From Apteryx mantelli (Eukaryota; Chordata; Aves; Apterygiformes; Apterygidae), in contig NC_089991.1 of NCBI RefSeq assembly GCF_036417845.1, positions 12,865,001 to 12,929,000 on the forward strand: a stretch of 64,000 nt of DNA. The letters run 5' to 3'. The position numbers and the translations under genes were made by a program. The notes beneath the pieces were generated by a model. It worked only from the letters and a program-made list of their open reading frames with translations. It did not search any database and was not told where the DNA came from. Below, one piece after another: positions 61,901 to 64,000 of this stretch (its first letter is position 1; each line of letters starts with the position of its first letter).

Positions 61901-64000
61901 CTGCTGAAAAGATGGGACTGGGCATGTTAGACAAACAACTCTAAAACAAAAGGAATATCCTTCCTTCCCTCTCTTTGTTTTGCACCAAAATAGTTCTGGC
62001 AACTGCTCATATCCTTAGCTTAGGTTTGATAGAGAAAAGCTGGCAATCATTTTGTCACTGAGAAAAAAGAAAGTTAAGTGAGGTTGTTGTAGAGGGACCT
62101 GCTGTAAGATGTAGGCAGGGCAGCTCATTCTAGCTTAACCAGGACATTTCAACCATTGTAACAAGGAAGATAGGTATGTTACACTGAGCATTACAGAAAA
62201 AAAATTGATCCTTCCGATCTGACTGAAAGCCAAAGCCAAGATCAACTTCACACTTGAAAATTTGAGTTCTCCCAAATTTCAGAGAGTATAAAACTCAAAG
62301 CCTTTGGAATTCACAGAAATATTCCTACATTTGTTTTATAAAAATCCTAAATCAGATCCTCCTAAAGATGGTTTTTCCTACTCTAGGGAGAACTTCAGTA
62401 TCTCTAACTGGACTTATTCCAACCTAACTTACCCTACAATTAGAAATACTGCTTCTCTGTAAAGTTATATTTTAAGCCTGCAAATTTCATCCTACAGGGT
62501 AGTGTCAGTCTGAAAGAAGTTTACTGATTTTTTTCTCTAAAAAACCCACAAACTTAGCTTTATGCCTGTACTACTCTCCAAACCACTTAACTCAAAAGAA
62601 AAAGTTACTTAGACCCTATGACTCCACCACTAGAACAGGTTTTGTTTTGATATCCAACATCCATCTAACAACTCAAAGCTGGCAGCAGGTCCAGTCATCT
62701 TCTCTTAGGCCTGCAATTTTTCCATTTGGCTCCACTGCAGCTTCTTGAAGTAAAAAGCAAAAAGGATACCCATAAGCGGTCATGAGCTAGAACACCTAGC
62801 TACACAGACATTACAGTGAAATTCAAGTTTATTCCCACTTGGATTAAAATCACAAGGACTAAGACTTTACAAAATATTTTCTGCATGCCAAGCAACAGAA
62901 ATTTCTAGAGAGTCAACTATTTCACCTCTCTCCTCACCTTCAGAGGCATGACTTTAGCACAGAAAATTCTTTACCCTCAAATACAGAGATCCTATCATTT
63001 AAGACTGATCCATCATGACATGCTTACAGGTTAAAAAAAAAGTCAGCATAATACTAGTCATAAGCTAAACTGAAAACAGTACAGGGCAACAGACAAGAAA
63101 AGAGAAGATGGCTATCAGCACAAAAAGACTTTAGAATTCGGTATTTCACACTTGCCTCAGAAAGGAATGAGGCTCCTAACAGATTATTTGTATGTAACAG
63201 ACAGCTTACAAACTTCTGGCTATCAATGCTGCACTCCACCAGCTATGCCTTTCTGGAAGAGGCCCAGAGTTAATATAGCAAAACTAGGACCTCTGACAAG
63301 TGTAACTTTCATTGCCTACAAAAATTATTGGGCATTCTTTAAGAATAGCTTAAGATTAGATTAATTTTTTTTTTTCCTTACCCCAATGAAGTAGCTGAAG
63401 ACTATCAAGTCTACCAGTAGTTCTGGCAAGGAGAAGTTATGGATTACTTCAAACCAACTCCAGAGACTTTAGGTAGTCAGCTATAACACACATCAGGCTT
63501 CTAGAAAAAACTATCACTTTCACCTTTGGTTTAGTTCAAGTACAACAGACTAAAGCCAGCATAACAGCTAGCACCACCCTAAGACCTGCTCTACTTTGAT
63601 TTCCTCTCTTTCATTTTCTGTTATGTTACCTAAAGTCAGACAAAAATGCTCAGGTTCTAATATTAAAAACCGCAATAATCAAGTATTTTCTAACTCATCC
63701 AAAAGGCCTTTTCTGCTAACTTTGTGAATGCTGTCCCAGAAGTATCTACTGTTATGAGCAAAAATATCAGCGTGTACATACAGTAGTACCATCTTTGTTT
63801 TCTTTAATGTACTTTCATTAAAAAGTGTTGCTCTGTATGCGATTGTAACTATTTGCAAGGAGAAAGAAAAGCTCAATTTTTCTGATCCAATCTTCCAACA
63901 GATACATCCTCAGACATTTCAGAACATGAGTGGTATATCAAAACCAAGATGCATCTTTTCAAAAATGTAAACACACTTTGGCTCTTACAGGAGTGGCTTT

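Overview
This is vertebrate nuclear DNA, and the evidence points to a sauropsid, most likely a bird. Every coding segment is a short exon bounded by GT..AG splice sites. The recognisable repeats are mainly CR1 retroposons, two of which end in the avian-type ATTCTRTG-like tail, and repeat density is low. There is no bacterial, phage or viral content. Two genes are present and point tail to tail: GLRA1 (glycine receptor alpha-1) on the + strand and G3BP1 (stress-granule nucleator) on the - strand. The same neighbour pair in the same convergent arrangement is found in human, which supports both calls.

Positions 1-23115 hold the 3' two thirds of GLRA1. Six coding exons (human exons 4-9) lie at 10629-10852, 14718-14800, 15800-15937, 16505-16719, 17400-17546 and 22801/22825-23115, and they join in frame to 373 codons plus a stop. 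The first three coding exons (signal peptide and N-terminus) were not found and must lie upstream of the window. The first 10.6 kb is therefore read as intron. The last exon has two in-frame acceptors 24 nt apart that reproduce the known alpha1/alpha1ins splice choice. A long AT-rich presumed 3'UTR follows, with candidate poly(A) signals near 28021-28054.

Positions of about 28.1-38 kb are intergenic or unassigned; no exon was recognised there.

Positions of about 38-64 kb hold G3BP1 on the - strand. Eleven coding exons between 49946 (ATG) and 40416 (stop) give a complete protein of 465 residues (466 with an alternative acceptor), against 466 in human. It carries an NTF2-like domain, an acidic region with the Ser149 site, a PxxP-rich segment, an RRM and RGG repeats. 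Everything right of 49958 is intron 1; the 5' non-coding first exon and promoter were not seen. A roughly 3-kb decayed CR1 (about 51540-54520, + strand) sits in that intron.

The two genes do not act in one pathway: GLRA1 makes a synaptic chloride channel and G3BP1 an RNA-binding scaffold of stress granules. No undescribed system was found. The points most worth checking are splicing features (dual GLRA1 acceptor, NAGNAG acceptor and a 22-C pyrimidine tract in G3BP1), ancient SINE relics, and a CpG-retaining block in the presumed G3BP1 3'UTR.
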